A stretch of DNA of 64,000 nt from Pseudomonadota bacterium (GTDB lineage: Bacteria; Pseudomonadota; Gammaproteobacteria; Steroidobacterales; Steroidobacteraceae): positions 124,001-188,000 of the forward strand of contig JAJZFQ010000259.1 of the NCBI GenBank assembly GCA_021805275.1, written 5' to 3'. Under the pieces are notes generated by a model. That model was not told the origin of the DNA. It ran no database searches and saw only the letters and a program-made list of their open reading frames with translations. Shown here one piece after another: positions 1 through 8,366 of the stretch. The position numbers and the translations under genes are program-made. Numbering within the stretch: position 1 is the first letter of the stretch; every line of letters starts with the position of its first letter.

Positions 1-1
1 G

Positions 2-1009
2 CGCGATGCCGATGTCGTCGTGGAGGCTGTATTCGAGAAGATGGAGCTCAAGAAGCGCATCTTCGCCCGCCTCGACCAGCTCGCCAAGGCCGGCGCGATC
101 CTCGCGACCAACACCTCGACCCTGGACATCAACGAGATCGCAGCGGCGACCGCCCGTCCGCAGGAGGTGATCGGCCTGCATTTCTTCTCGCCCGCGCACG
201 TCATGCCGCTTCTCGAGGTGATCAGAGCGGATGCGACCTCGCTCGCCACGATCGGTGCGGCCATGGACCTGGCGAAGCTGCTGCGCAAGACACCCGTGCT
301 CGCCAGGGTGTGCTACGGCTTCATCGGCAATCGCATGATGGAGGGCTACGCGCGCGAAGCCCAGCGCATGGTGCTGGAGGGCGCGACGCCACGGCAGGTC
401 GACTCCGCGCTGGAGAACTTCGGGATGGCCATGGGAATACTCGCGGTGTTCGACATGGCCGGCATCGATGTCGGGGTCAACGTGCACAAGTCGAACGCCG
501 CGAGGTATCCGCCCGATCCGACGTATTACCAGGCCGACATCGCGCTGCATGCGGCTAGTCGCCTGGGTCAGAAGAACGGCCGGGGGTACTACAAGTACCT
601 GCCGGGAGAGCGTACCCGCCAGGATGACCCGGAGGCTATCGCTATCCTGCGCGAGCAGGCGAGGAAGCTCGGCGTGCCGCAGAGCGAGCATACCGAGGCT
701 GAGATTCTCGAGCGGTGCCTGTATCCGCTGCTCAATGAGGGCCTGCGCATTCTCGAGGAGGGTGTGGCGTTGCGCGCCGGCGACATCGACGTCGTCTGGA
801 CCTCGGGCTACGGCTTTCCGCGCTATCGCGGCGGCCCGATGTTCCATGCCGATACCATCGGATTGAGCACGTTGCACGAGGGCATGCTGAGGTACCGCGA
901 GCGGTTCGGTCCCATGCACTGGGAGCCTGCGCCGCTGCTCGCGCGGCTCGTCAGGGAAGGCCGATCGCTCGCCGAGTGGAGTCGCGAGCACCTCGCGCAA
1001 CCGCGCTGA
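2..1009 (+). CDS. 3-hydroxyacyl-CoA dehydrogenase (FadB/FadJ-like), 5' partial
   Basis: The reading frame is already open at base 2, so the gene begins upstream of the window; the GTG at 20 is internal. The visible 335 residues start inside the NAD-binding domain (E-x-V-F-E-x-M-x-L-K, then ATNTSTL and the GLHFFSPAHVMPLLEV signature) and continue through two C-terminal 3HCDH domains. Full-length FadB/FadJ proteins are about 700 aa, so an enoyl-CoA hydratase half may lie upstream, but this cannot be seen. The reaction is NAD-dependent oxidation of 3-hydroxyacyl-CoA. Next to an aryl-ketone cluster it may serve beta-oxidation-like shortening of aromatic side chains; that is inference. Confidence 0.85.
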   Translation, partial: RDADVVVEAVFEKMELKKRIFARLDQLAKAGAILATNTSTLDINEIAAATARPQEVIGLHFFSPAHVMPLLEVIRADATSLATIGAAMDLAKLLRKTPVLARVCYGFIGNRMMEGYAREAQRMVLEGATPRQVDSALENFGMAMGILAVFDMAGIDVGVNVHKSNAARYPPDPTYYQADIALHAASRLGQKNGRGYYKYLPGERTRQDDPEAIAILREQARKLGVPQSEHTEAEILERCLYPLLNEGLRILEEGVALRAGDIDVVWTSGYGFPRYRGGPMFHADTIGLSTLHEGMLRYRERFGPMHWEPAPLLARLVREGRSLAEWSREHLAQPR

Positions 1010-1055
1010 GCAAACCACAGGTCACGGGCCGTCCGAATCGTCTGCGAGAGCTGTC

Positions 1056-1919
1056 ATGAATCTACACGAACTGGTCGCCATCGATGTTCACACCCACGCC
1101 GAAGTCTCCTGCCGCCAGCCGGCCGACGAGGTCTGGCGGGAATACGAGGAGGCGGCATCGAAGTACTTCAAATCGGGCAAGCGCCCGACGATCGCCGAGA
1201 CCGTCGCCTATTACCGCGAGCGCCGCATCGGCCTGGTGATGTTCACGGTCGACTCCGAGAGCGAGATTGGCGCCCGCCGGATCCCGAACGAGGAGGTCGC
1301 CGAGGCCGCGCAGGCGAACAGCGACATCATGATCGCGTTCGCGAGCATCGACCCGCACAAGGGAAAGTTCGGCGTGCGGGAAGCCCGGCGACTGATCAGG
1401 GACCATGGCATCAAGGGCTTCAAGTTCCATCCGACGACCCAGGGATTCTTCCCCAACGACCGGATGGCCTATCCGCTCTACGAGGTCATCGCCGAGCACA
1501 AGCTCCCCGCCATCTTCCACAGCGGCCATTCCGGCATCGGCACTGGCATGCCAGGCGGCGGAGGGCTGCGTCTGAAATATTCCAATCCCATCCATCTGGA
1601 TGACGTCGCGGCGGACTTTCCCGACATGACCGTCATCATCGCGCACCCTTCCTGGCCTTGGCAGGACGAGGCGTTGTCGGTCTGCCTGCACAAGCCGAAC
1701 GTCTACATCGATCTCTCGGGCTGGTCGCCGAAGTACTTTCCGGCGCAGCTGGTGCAGTACGCCAACTCACAGCTGAAGCACAAGATGCTGTTCGGGTCCG
1801 ACTTCCCGCTGATCAGCCCCGACCGCTGGATCAAAGACTTCAAAGAGGCGGCGTTCAAGCCGGAGGTCCATGAGCTCATCTTGAAGGACAATGCCATCGC
1901 GGCGCTCGGCCTTCGGTGA
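1056..1919 (+). CDS. Amidohydrolase-2 family metal-dependent hydrolase/decarboxylase
   Basis: This 287-aa TIM-barrel protein belongs to the amidohydrolase 2 group, which includes ACMSD-like decarboxylases and the hydrolases of 2-pyrone-4,6-dicarboxylate. Visible metal-ligand motifs are HTH near residue 12, FHSGHS in the middle, AHPSWPW, and the late GSDFP aspartate. It starts at ATG 1056, after a GAGAG ribosome-binding stretch and 46 bases behind the dehydrogenase, so the two may be co-transcribed. It is not one of the ligI or ligJ genes, which are present separately further right. Decarboxylation or C-C hydrolysis of an aromatic side-chain intermediate is possible, but the substrate is unknown. 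Confidence 0.8.
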   Translation: MNLHELVAIDVHTHAEVSCRQPADEVWREYEEAASKYFKSGKRPTIAETVAYYRERRIGLVMFTVDSESEIGARRIPNEEVAEAAQANSDIMIAFASIDPHKGKFGVREARRLIRDHGIKGFKFHPTTQGFFPNDRMAYPLYEVIAEHKLPAIFHSGHSGIGTGMPGGGGLRLKYSNPIHLDDVAADFPDMTVIIAHPSWPWQDEALSVCLHKPNVYIDLSGWSPKYFPAQLVQYANSQLKHKMLFGSDFPLISPDRWIKDFKEAAFKPEVHELILKDNAIAALGLR

Positions 1920-2150
1920 GCCGTCTGGGCGACCCGGACTGGCGGTTCGAGCGGCACTGCGATAATTCCTTCTGCAGTCAATGGGTTGCGGCGTCTGCGT
2001 GGTGCCGCGGTCCGCGGCGGGGCGTGCTTGCGCTCAGAGCCGATGCCCTTGCACTCCTGTCCGCGCAGCCCCCCTGAGCCGACGCTAGATTCCCTGGCAT
2101 CAGTGAGGCATCCGCGCCGTGCCGCGCGCTGCCGTGGGGGGGTTCTGCGC

Positions 2151-3971
2151 ATGAACAGGCAACAGCCGCCGAAGGGCTTTCCGCTGCCGAGCTCGCTCAA
2201 GGTGCTTGCGGGCACCGAGCGCGCACAGGCGGCCTATCCGTACACGGTGCAGTTCGGCCCTGAGGACGACCAGCGCTTCTGGTTCTACAACTCCATGCAC
2301 TTCCCCGAGCCCATGTCCTGCTTCGACATGATCACGGCGGAGGCGGCCTATTGCGCCCTCGGTGCGGCCAACACTCGCGTGCACTGCCTGCCGACGACAC
2401 TCGGCATCGACCATCGGATCATCAACGGGCGGGTGTACATCGGCGGCAATGCCGTCACCGATCCGGACGAGATTGCCCGGCGCACCGAGCAGTTCCAGCA
2501 GCGAGCGTTCTACTACTACGAGAACTGGGAGAGGCTCTACGAGCAGTGGAAGCGCAAGATGCGCGCCCTGATCCGCGAGGCCGAGGCGTTGCCGAAGCCT
2601 GTGCTGCCGCAGTTCGAGCCTCTCGAGCACGTGCGCGCCGGGCGCGGTATCGCCTCGAACCACTATCTCCTCGACACCTACCAGCGGACGCTCGAGGGAT
2701 ATTTCCGGATGTGGCATCACCACTTCGAGTTCCTGCTGCTCGGCTACGGGGCCTATCTCACTTTCTTTGCCTTCTGCAAGAAAGCCTTCCCGGAGATCCC
2801 CGACCAGACGGTGGCCCGCATGGTGGCGGGTATCGAGGCGGAGATCTTCCGCCCGGACGAGGAGCTGCGGCGCCTGGCGCGCCGCGCCGTGGAGCTCGGC
2901 GTGGACAGCAAGTTCACCGACGGCGTGCCGGCCGCGGCTGTCATCCGCTCGCTTGAGGCGAGCGGTCCGCCGGGGAAGCAGTGGCTGGAGGAACTGGCGG
3001 TGGCGCGCGATCCCTGGTTCAACATCAACGTCGGGGACGGCTTCTATCACTATCACCGCTCCTGGAATGACGACCTGTCGATGCCGTTCGCGGGCCTGCC
3101 CGGGTACATCGCGCGGGTCAGGGCGGGGGAAACCCTTGAACGCCCGTTCGAGAAGCTGCAGCAGGAGCGCCGGGCGCTCATCGCCGATTACCGGGATCTG
3201 CTCGGCAGCGAGGAGGAGCGCGCCGCCTATGACCAGATGATCAACCTCGCGCACCGCGTGTTCCCCTACGTCGAGGGGCACAAGTTCTACTGCGAGCACT
3301 GGTACACCAATCTGTTCTTCAACAAGATCCGCGAGTTCGGCGCGCTGCTCGCGGATCACGGATTCTTCGCCCAGGCCGAGGACGTCTTTCACCTGACTCA
3401 CTATGAGCTCGAGTCGGCGATCATCGATCTGATGAACGCCTGGTCGACCGGTTCGGCTCCGCGTGGCCCGGCGCACTGGCCGGCGCTCATCGCCGAGCGA
3501 CGCGCGGCCATCAAGCAGTGGGCCCAGCACGAGAGTCCGCCCGCACTGGGGCCGGTACCCGATGTGATCGACGACCCGGCCATCGTCATGCTCTGGGGCA
3601 TCACGCGCGAGAGCCTCGAGACCTGGCTGAAGGCCGGCAGCGATGATGCCGGCAACGAGATCCGCGGCTTTGCTGCCTCAAGCGGCATCGTCGAAGGCAC
3701 GGCGCGCGTCGTGAAGTCGGTGCAGGAAATCGGTCGACTCCAACAGGGCGACGTCCTGGTCTGCCAGATCACCAATCCCACCTGGGCGCCGATCTTCCAG
3801 AAGATCGCAGGCGCGGTGTCCGACATCGGCGGCTCCATGAGCCACGCAGCGATCGTCGCGCGCGAGTTTGGTCTGCCGGCGGTCGTCGGGACCGGCACGG
3901 CGACCTCGCGCATTCGGGACGGGCAGCGCATCCGGGTCGACGGTGGCCGGGGCGTGGTCACCCTGCTGTAG
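2151..3971 (+). CDS. Phenylphosphate-synthase-like kinase, phosphohistidine subunit (AcvA/HpeI-type)
   Basis: A 606-aa protein whose C-terminus is a PEP-utilizing mobile (swivelling) domain: GGSMSHAAIVAREFG places the phosphorylatable histidine at residue 565. The first 450 or so residues are a helical region with no ATP-grasp and no PEP-binding barrel, so this is not a full PEP synthase or PPDK. Size and architecture match the roughly 70-kDa subunit of phenylphosphate synthase, whose catalytic histidine is reported near 569. I infer that it carries phosphate from ATP to the phenolic OH of a 4-hydroxyacetophenone. The start is ATG 2151, preceded by a G-rich tract; the frame stays open upstream but that part looks non-coding. 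It heads the operon, and its partner starts 4 bases after its stop. Confidence 0.85.
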   Translation: MNRQQPPKGFPLPSSLKVLAGTERAQAAYPYTVQFGPEDDQRFWFYNSMHFPEPMSCFDMITAEAAYCALGAANTRVHCLPTTLGIDHRIINGRVYIGGNAVTDPDEIARRTEQFQQRAFYYYENWERLYEQWKRKMRALIREAEALPKPVLPQFEPLEHVRAGRGIASNHYLLDTYQRTLEGYFRMWHHHFEFLLLGYGAYLTFFAFCKKAFPEIPDQTVARMVAGIEAEIFRPDEELRRLARRAVELGVDSKFTDGVPAAAVIRSLEASGPPGKQWLEELAVARDPWFNINVGDGFYHYHRSWNDDLSMPFAGLPGYIARVRAGETLERPFEKLQQERRALIADYRDLLGSEEERAAYDQMINLAHRVFPYVEGHKFYCEHWYTNLFFNKIREFGALLADHGFFAQAEDVFHLTHYELESAIIDLMNAWSTGSAPRGPAHWPALIAERRAAIKQWAQHESPPALGPVPDVIDDPAIVMLWGITRESLETWLKAGSDDAGNEIRGFAASSGIVEGTARVVKSVQEIGRLQQGDVLVCQITNPTWAPIFQKIAGAVSDIGGSMSHAAIVAREFGLPAVVGTGTATSRIRDGQRIRVDGGRGVVTLL

Positions 3972-3975
3972 TTCC

Positions 3976-5019
3976 ATGAGTTACATCAGCTGGTTCGCCG
4001 ACGTCGATCTCAGTGCGCGCCCCCACGTCGGAGGCAAAGGGGCGAGCCTCGGGGAGCTCGAGCGCGCGGGCATCGCGGTACCGCCGGGATTCGTGGTCCG
4101 AACGGCGGCGTTCGAGCGCTTCCTCGAGCCGATCGAGGCCGAGTACCCGGTGCGCCGGCAAGTCGAGTCTCTGCGCGGCGAGGATCTGCCTGCAGTCACG
4201 GCCTGCTGCGCTACGGTGCGCGGCCGCCTGGAGCAGGCGCCGCTGCCCGCGGACTTGCGCGAGCAGATCGAGGCGGCCCACGCCCGGCTCTGCGGTGGTG
4301 CCCACGATAGGGCACTCGCCGTGCGCTCCTCGGCGACGACGGAAGATGCGGCCGATGCCAGTTTCGCGGGGCTGCAGGACACCTATTTGTGGGTGCCGGA
4401 TCTGGACCAGACCCTGCAGCGGGTGCGCAGCTGCTGGGCGAGCCTGTACTCGGTCGAGTCGGTGAGCTACCGCCGCAGTCGGAATCTGCCGGAACAGGCG
4501 GTGGCCATGGCAGTGGTGGTCCAGGCCATGGTCGATGCGCGCACCGCGGGGGTGATGTTCACGCGCAGCCCGACGACCGGCGACCGCTCGGTGATCGCCA
4601 TCGAGGGTGCGTGGGGGCTCGGCTCGGCCGTCGTCGGTGGCGAGGTGACGCCGGATCGGTGGGTTGTCGGCAAGGTCACCGGCGAGATCACGGTGCGAGA
4701 GATTTCCGACAAGGCGATATGCCATGCGCCGGCGGCCGGCGGGGGGATCGAGGCCCGCCCGGTGCCGCAGGCATCCCGTGGCACGCCGTGTCTGAATGAC
4801 GAGGAACTGCAGAGGCTGCGCGAAATTGCGCGGCGTGTCGAGCGTCACTACGGCTGTCCTCAGGATATCGAGTGGGCGGTCGAGCGGACCAGCGGGGAGG
4901 TGCTTTTGCTGCAGAGTCGACCGGAGACGGTGTGGTCCTCGAAGGAGGCCGCGCCCGTGACGCGCGCCGCCGGCAATCCTCTCGCCCATGTCATGACCAT
5001 CTTCGGAGGTCGCAGGTGA
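3976..5019 (+). CDS. Phenylphosphate-synthase-like kinase, ATP-grasp subunit (AcvB/HpeH-type)
   Basis: This 347-aa protein is equivalent to the N-terminal PPDK/PEP-synthase ATP-binding domain on its own. Visible family features are GGKGASLGEL near residue 15, the VPPGFVV segment, AVRSSATTEDAADASFAGLQDT around residues 115-135, and the late DIEWAVE and LLLQSRPET motifs. It would bind ATP and phosphorylate the histidine of the preceding subunit, as the roughly 40-kDa subunit of phenylphosphate synthase does. It starts at ATG 3976. Its 3' end overlaps the biotin-carrier gene by 4 bases (GTGA), which implies translational coupling. The split into a 606-aa and a 347-aa protein argues for the phenol-kinase family rather than a broken PEP synthase. 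Confidence 0.85.
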   Translation: MSYISWFADVDLSARPHVGGKGASLGELERAGIAVPPGFVVRTAAFERFLEPIEAEYPVRRQVESLRGEDLPAVTACCATVRGRLEQAPLPADLREQIEAAHARLCGGAHDRALAVRSSATTEDAADASFAGLQDTYLWVPDLDQTLQRVRSCWASLYSVESVSYRRSRNLPEQAVAMAVVVQAMVDARTAGVMFTRSPTTGDRSVIAIEGAWGLGSAVVGGEVTPDRWVVGKVTGEITVREISDKAICHAPAAGGGIEARPVPQASRGTPCLNDEELQRLREIARRVERHYGCPQDIEWAVERTSGEVLLLQSRPETVWSSKEAAPVTRAAGNPLAHVMTIFGGRR

Positions 5020-5507
5020 CGATTACGGCAAAGGACGTCGCGGAGATCACGCGGCTGCTCGAGGCATCGGAGTTCGATGAGCTCACCTTGGAGTTCGATG
5101 GCCTGAAGCTCAGTGTGCGCCGCAATGGAGCGGCGGGCGGCGCGTTTCCGGGCGAGGAGGCGCGGACCCCGGCACAGCGACCTGTCGAGCCGCCCGCGCA
5201 CGATGCTTCCGCGGCTGCGCCTGTGTCTGCGTCGGTTGCCGATGCGGCTGAACCATCCGCTCGGGACGTCGCCGCACCGCTGCTCGGTACGTTCTACCGG
5301 GCACCGAAGCCCGGCGCGCCGCCGTTCATCGACATCGGCTCGGTGGTCGAGGAGCAGACCATCATCGGCATCATCGAGGTGATGAAGCTCATGAACACGG
5401 TCCGGGCGGGAGTCCGCGGGACGGTGCTCGAGATCCTTGCGCACGACGGTGTGCTCGTCGAGTACGGGCAGACGCTGGTGCGCGTGCGCGAGGTCCCCGC
5501 CGCGTGA
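5016..5507 (+). CDS. Biotin carboxyl carrier protein of an aryl-ketone carboxylase
   Basis: A 163-aa AccB-like protein. The N-terminal segment (DVAEITRLLE ... LTLEFDGLKLSVRR) is the short helix/strand module typical of BCCPs. An Ala/Pro-rich linker follows (about residues 45-90), then a biotinyl domain with EVMKLMN, lysine 124 being the biotinylation site. It starts at GTG 5016 inside the previous stop codon, with GGAGG at 5005-5009. It overlaps the biotin carboxylase by 4 bases. Dedicated BCCP, BC and CT genes placed directly after a phenol-kinase pair support a role in carboxylating an aryl ketone rather than acetyl-CoA. Confidence 0.9.
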   Translation: MTITAKDVAEITRLLEASEFDELTLEFDGLKLSVRRNGAAGGAFPGEEARTPAQRPVEPPAHDASAAAPVSASVADAAEPSARDVAAPLLGTFYRAPKPGAPPFIDIGSVVEEQTIIGIIEVMKLMNTVRAGVRGTVLEILAHDGVLVEYGQTLVRVREVPAA

Positions 5508-6877
5508 GGCTACGGCGCATCCTGATCGCCAACCGCGGTGAGATTGCAGTGCGCATCATCCGCACGTGTCGGCGCCTGGGAATCGAGGCAGTGCTGGCCG
5601 CCTCGGAGGTGGACTGCAGCTCGGTGCCAGCGCGACTCGCCGATCGCACGGTGTGCATCGGCCCCTCGCGGGCGAGCGACAGCTACCTCAAGGTCGACAC
5701 GATCATTGCGGCGGCGCTCGCGGTTCACGCCGATGCGATTCATCCGGGCTACGGATTTCTCTCGGAGCGCCCGACGCTGGCCCGGGCCTGCGAGGAGCAC
5801 GGCATCGTCTTCATCGGTCCGACCGCCGGGCAGATCGAGGCCGTGGGCGACAAGCTGCGCGCCCGCGCGCAGGCGCAGGCCGCGCAGGTGCCGGTGGTCC
5901 CGGGAGGAGCCGTCACCGCCGTCGAGGACGCCGCGGTGCTGGCGCGCCAAATCGGCTTTCCGCTGCTGGTCAAGGCGGTCGGCGGCGGCGGGGGACGCGG
6001 CATGAAGCGTGTCGAGAGTGCCGCGGAGCTGCCGCACGCGCTGCAACTGGCCGGATCCGAGGCCGGTGCGGCCTTTGGCGACGCGCGGGTCTACCTCGAA
6101 CGCCTCGTCAGCCACGGGCGGCACGTGGAGGTTCAGGTTCTTGGCGACGGGCAGGGACGCCTCATCCATCTGGGGGAGCGGGATTGCTCGGTCCAGCGCC
6201 GTTACCAGAAGCTCATCGAGGAGACTCCGGCCCCGGGGCTGCCCGAGTCCATGCGCCAGCCCCTGCACGAGGCGGCGATCCGGTTCGCAGCCCGCCTGGC
6301 GTACCGGGGCGCCGGAACGGTCGAGTTCCTGGTGGACCTTCAGCGCGGGGAATTCTATTTCCTGGAGATGAATGCGCGCATCCAGGTCGAGCATCCGGTC
6401 ACCGAAGCGGTTACCGGCATCGATCTGGTGGCCGAGCAGATCGCCATCGCGGCTGGCGAGGGACTACGGTTGAGCCAATCCGAGATCACCTGGCGCGGCC
6501 ATGCGATCGAGTGCCGTGTCAACGCCGAGGACCCGGCGCGTGATTTCCTGCCGAGCCCCGGGTGCGCGAGCGCGGTGCGCTGGCCCGCCGGGGAGGGCAT
6601 TCGCGTCGATACCCACATCGAGACCGGAGCGCGCATTGCGCCGTTCTACGATTCGCTGCTGGCCAAGATCATCGCACATGGCGTGGATCGCGAGGATGCG
6701 CTCGAGCGGATGTGGCGCGCCATCGCCTCGACCCGCATCCGGGGAGTCGCGACCAACCTGGCATTGCACTCGACGGTGCTCGCGAACTCGGAGTTCCAGA
6801 CCGGCGGCGTCGACACAGGGTTCCTGGCGCGTCTGTTCGGCGGCGCGCCGCTTACGGTGGAGGCCCGCTGTGGCTGA
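5504..6877 (+). CDS. Biotin carboxylase subunit
   Basis: A 457-aa ATP-grasp biotin carboxylase of AccC size. Visible family signatures are the RILIANRGEIAVRIIRTC start, HPGYGFLSE, the KAVGGGGGRGMKRV glycine-rich ATP loop, ERDCSVQRRYQKLIEE, and FLEMNARIQVEHPVTE. It carboxylates the biotin on the upstream BCCP with ATP and bicarbonate. It starts at GTG 5504, overlapping the BCCP stop, and its own stop lies 8 bases inside the carboxyltransferase gene. Sequence alone cannot exclude participation in fatty-acid synthesis, but the operon placement argues for a dedicated catabolic carboxylase (the AcvCDE/HpeCBA analogue). Confidence 0.92.
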   Translation: MRLRRILIANRGEIAVRIIRTCRRLGIEAVLAASEVDCSSVPARLADRTVCIGPSRASDSYLKVDTIIAAALAVHADAIHPGYGFLSERPTLARACEEHGIVFIGPTAGQIEAVGDKLRARAQAQAAQVPVVPGGAVTAVEDAAVLARQIGFPLLVKAVGGGGGRGMKRVESAAELPHALQLAGSEAGAAFGDARVYLERLVSHGRHVEVQVLGDGQGRLIHLGERDCSVQRRYQKLIEETPAPGLPESMRQPLHEAAIRFAARLAYRGAGTVEFLVDLQRGEFYFLEMNARIQVEHPVTEAVTGIDLVAEQIAIAAGEGLRLSQSEITWRGHAIECRVNAEDPARDFLPSPGCASAVRWPAGEGIRVDTHIETGARIAPFYDSLLAKIIAHGVDREDALERMWRAIASTRIRGVATNLALHSTVLANSEFQTGGVDTGFLARLFGGAPLTVEARCG

Positions 6878-8366
6878 CATTCAACTGGTCGAGACGTCCC
6901 TACGGGACGGTAACCAATGCGTTTGGGCCGCACTGGGCATCGACACCGCCAGGACGCTGACGATCGCGCCCGTGATGGATCGGGTGGGCTTCAAGGCAAT
7001 CGACTTCACGACCTCGACCCACATGGGGGTGGCGGTGCGCTACAAGCGGGAGGATCCCTGGGAGCGCATCCGGCTGATGGCCGCGGCCACGCCCCGTACG
7101 CCGCTGCAATTCATGTCCACCGGCTTTCGTTTCATCTCCTGGGAGACGGCCAGCCCGCAGTTCATGGCGCTTGCCTTCCGCACCCTGGCGCGCAACGGCA
7201 TCCGGCGCTTCTGCCTGGCCGATCCGATGAACGACGCGGAGGCGAACATCGCCTGCGCCCGGATGATCAAGGCCGGCGGCGGGGAGTACGTCATTGCCGC
7301 GCTCGTGTTCACCATCAGTCCGATCCACGACGACGCGTACTACGCGCAATGCGCGAGCCGACTCGCCGCTTGCGCGGATGTCGATGCGCTCTACATCAAG
7401 GATCCGGGCGGCCTGTTGTCTCCGAAGCGCGCCGCAACGCTGATTCCGGCGATCCAGGCGTGCATCGGCGGAAAACCGCTCGAGCTGCATTCGCACTGCA
7501 CGATCGGTCTTGCCGAGCACACCTACCTCGAGGCACCCGATCTGGGCGTGAGCGCCCTGCAGTGCGCCTGCGGGGCGGCGGCCGACGGCATCTCCAATCC
7601 GCCCGCCGGGCGGATGGTGGCGAACCTGCGTGCATCGGGCCATACCGTGCAGATCGATACCGAGGCGCTGGCCGAGCTCGAGAGCTACTTCACCCGCCTC
7701 GCGGAGGCGGAGGGACTGCCGAGCGGCAGCCCGCAGGGGTTCGACGCCAGCTACCAGCATCACCAGCTGCCCGGCGGCATGGTCGGGACCATGCGTCGTC
7801 ACCTCAGGGAGAGCCGCATCGCCCACCTCGAAGGGGCGGTGATCGAGGAGTTGGGACGCGTTCGCCAGGAGCTCGGCTGGCCCATCGTCATGACCCCGTT
7901 CTCGCAGATCCTGCTGACTCAGGCGGTCATGAACGTCACGAGCCGGGAGCGGTACTCGGTGGTGCCCGATGAGCTCATCCGCTACGCAATCGGCCGCTTC
8001 GGCAGACCCACGGTGCCGATCGAGCCGAACGTCATGGAGCGGATCGCCTCGCTGCCGCGCACGCGCGAGCTGGAGGCGGAGCCACCGATGCCGTCCGTCG
8101 CAGAGCTGCGCAGCAAGCTCGGCAAGGGCCTGTCGGATGAGGAATTGCTGCTGCGCGCGACGATGCCTCAGACGCAGGTTGACGCGATGCTCGCAGCCGG
8201 TCCGGCGCCGCGGCGCTACGATCCGACGAGCCGCCCGGTGCTGGATCTGATCCGCAAGCTCACGGCGCGCGCCGATCTGTCGGAGGTGTCCGTGCACAAA
8301 GAGGGCTTCCGGCTGCGGCTGCGCCGGGCCGCCGCGCGAGCGCAGCGCCCGGCCGGCGCGCAGTGA
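6870..8366 (+). CDS. HMGL-like carboxyltransferase subunit with C-terminal AccB-like tail
   Basis: A 498-aa protein of the pyruvate carboxyltransferase / oxaloacetate decarboxylase alpha type. The start motif ETSLRDGNQC replaces the usual D-T-T-L-R-D-x-x-Q. KDPGGLLSP replaces KDMAGLL, and LELHSHCTIGLAEHTYLEA carries the metal-binding His-x-His. A conserved carboxylase domain (about 290-450) follows. The last 45 residues (VLDLIRKLTARADLSEVSVH, then GFRLRLRR) resemble the N-terminal module of BCCPs, but no biotinyl lysine motif follows. It starts at GTG 6870, overlapping the BC stop, and ends overlapping the HAD gene. The inferred reaction is transfer of the carboxyl group from biotin to the methyl carbon of a phosphorylated acetophenone. 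Confidence 0.85.
   Translation: MADIQLVETSLRDGNQCVWAALGIDTARTLTIAPVMDRVGFKAIDFTTSTHMGVAVRYKREDPWERIRLMAAATPRTPLQFMSTGFRFISWETASPQFMALAFRTLARNGIRRFCLADPMNDAEANIACARMIKAGGGEYVIAALVFTISPIHDDAYYAQCASRLAACADVDALYIKDPGGLLSPKRAATLIPAIQACIGGKPLELHSHCTIGLAEHTYLEAPDLGVSALQCACGAAADGISNPPAGRMVANLRASGHTVQIDTEALAELESYFTRLAEAEGLPSGSPQGFDASYQHHQLPGGMVGTMRRHLRESRIAHLEGAVIEELGRVRQELGWPIVMTPFSQILLTQAVMNVTSRERYSVVPDELIRYAIGRFGRPTVPIEPNVMERIASLPRTRELEAEPPMPSVAELRSKLGKGLSDEELLLRATMPQTQVDAMLAAGPAPRRYDPTSRPVLDLIRKLTARADLSEVSVHKEGFRLRLRRAAARAQRPAGAQ

Noticed and set aside
2100..3530. A 476-aa minus-strand gene opposite the kinase subunit
   Set aside because: It is a shadow of the strongly biased plus-strand codons in a high-GC gene, with no family motif. 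The same applies to the long opposite-strand frames at 27365-30037, 51429-53879 and 58386-59963.
2151..5019. A PEP synthase or PPDK gene split by a frameshift
   Set aside because: The two proteins are clean, non-overlapping genes with the swivelling-His domain in the first and the ATP-grasp domain in the second, the reverse of PEP synthase order. No PEP-binding barrel is present, and the layout fits phenylphosphate-synthase subunits.
5016..8366. Housekeeping acetyl-CoA carboxylase or pyruvate carboxylase
   Set aside because: The carboxyltransferase is HMGL-like, not AccA/AccD, and its signature motifs differ from pyruvate carboxylase (ETSLRDGNQC, KDPGGLLSP). The operon starts with phenol-kinase genes.
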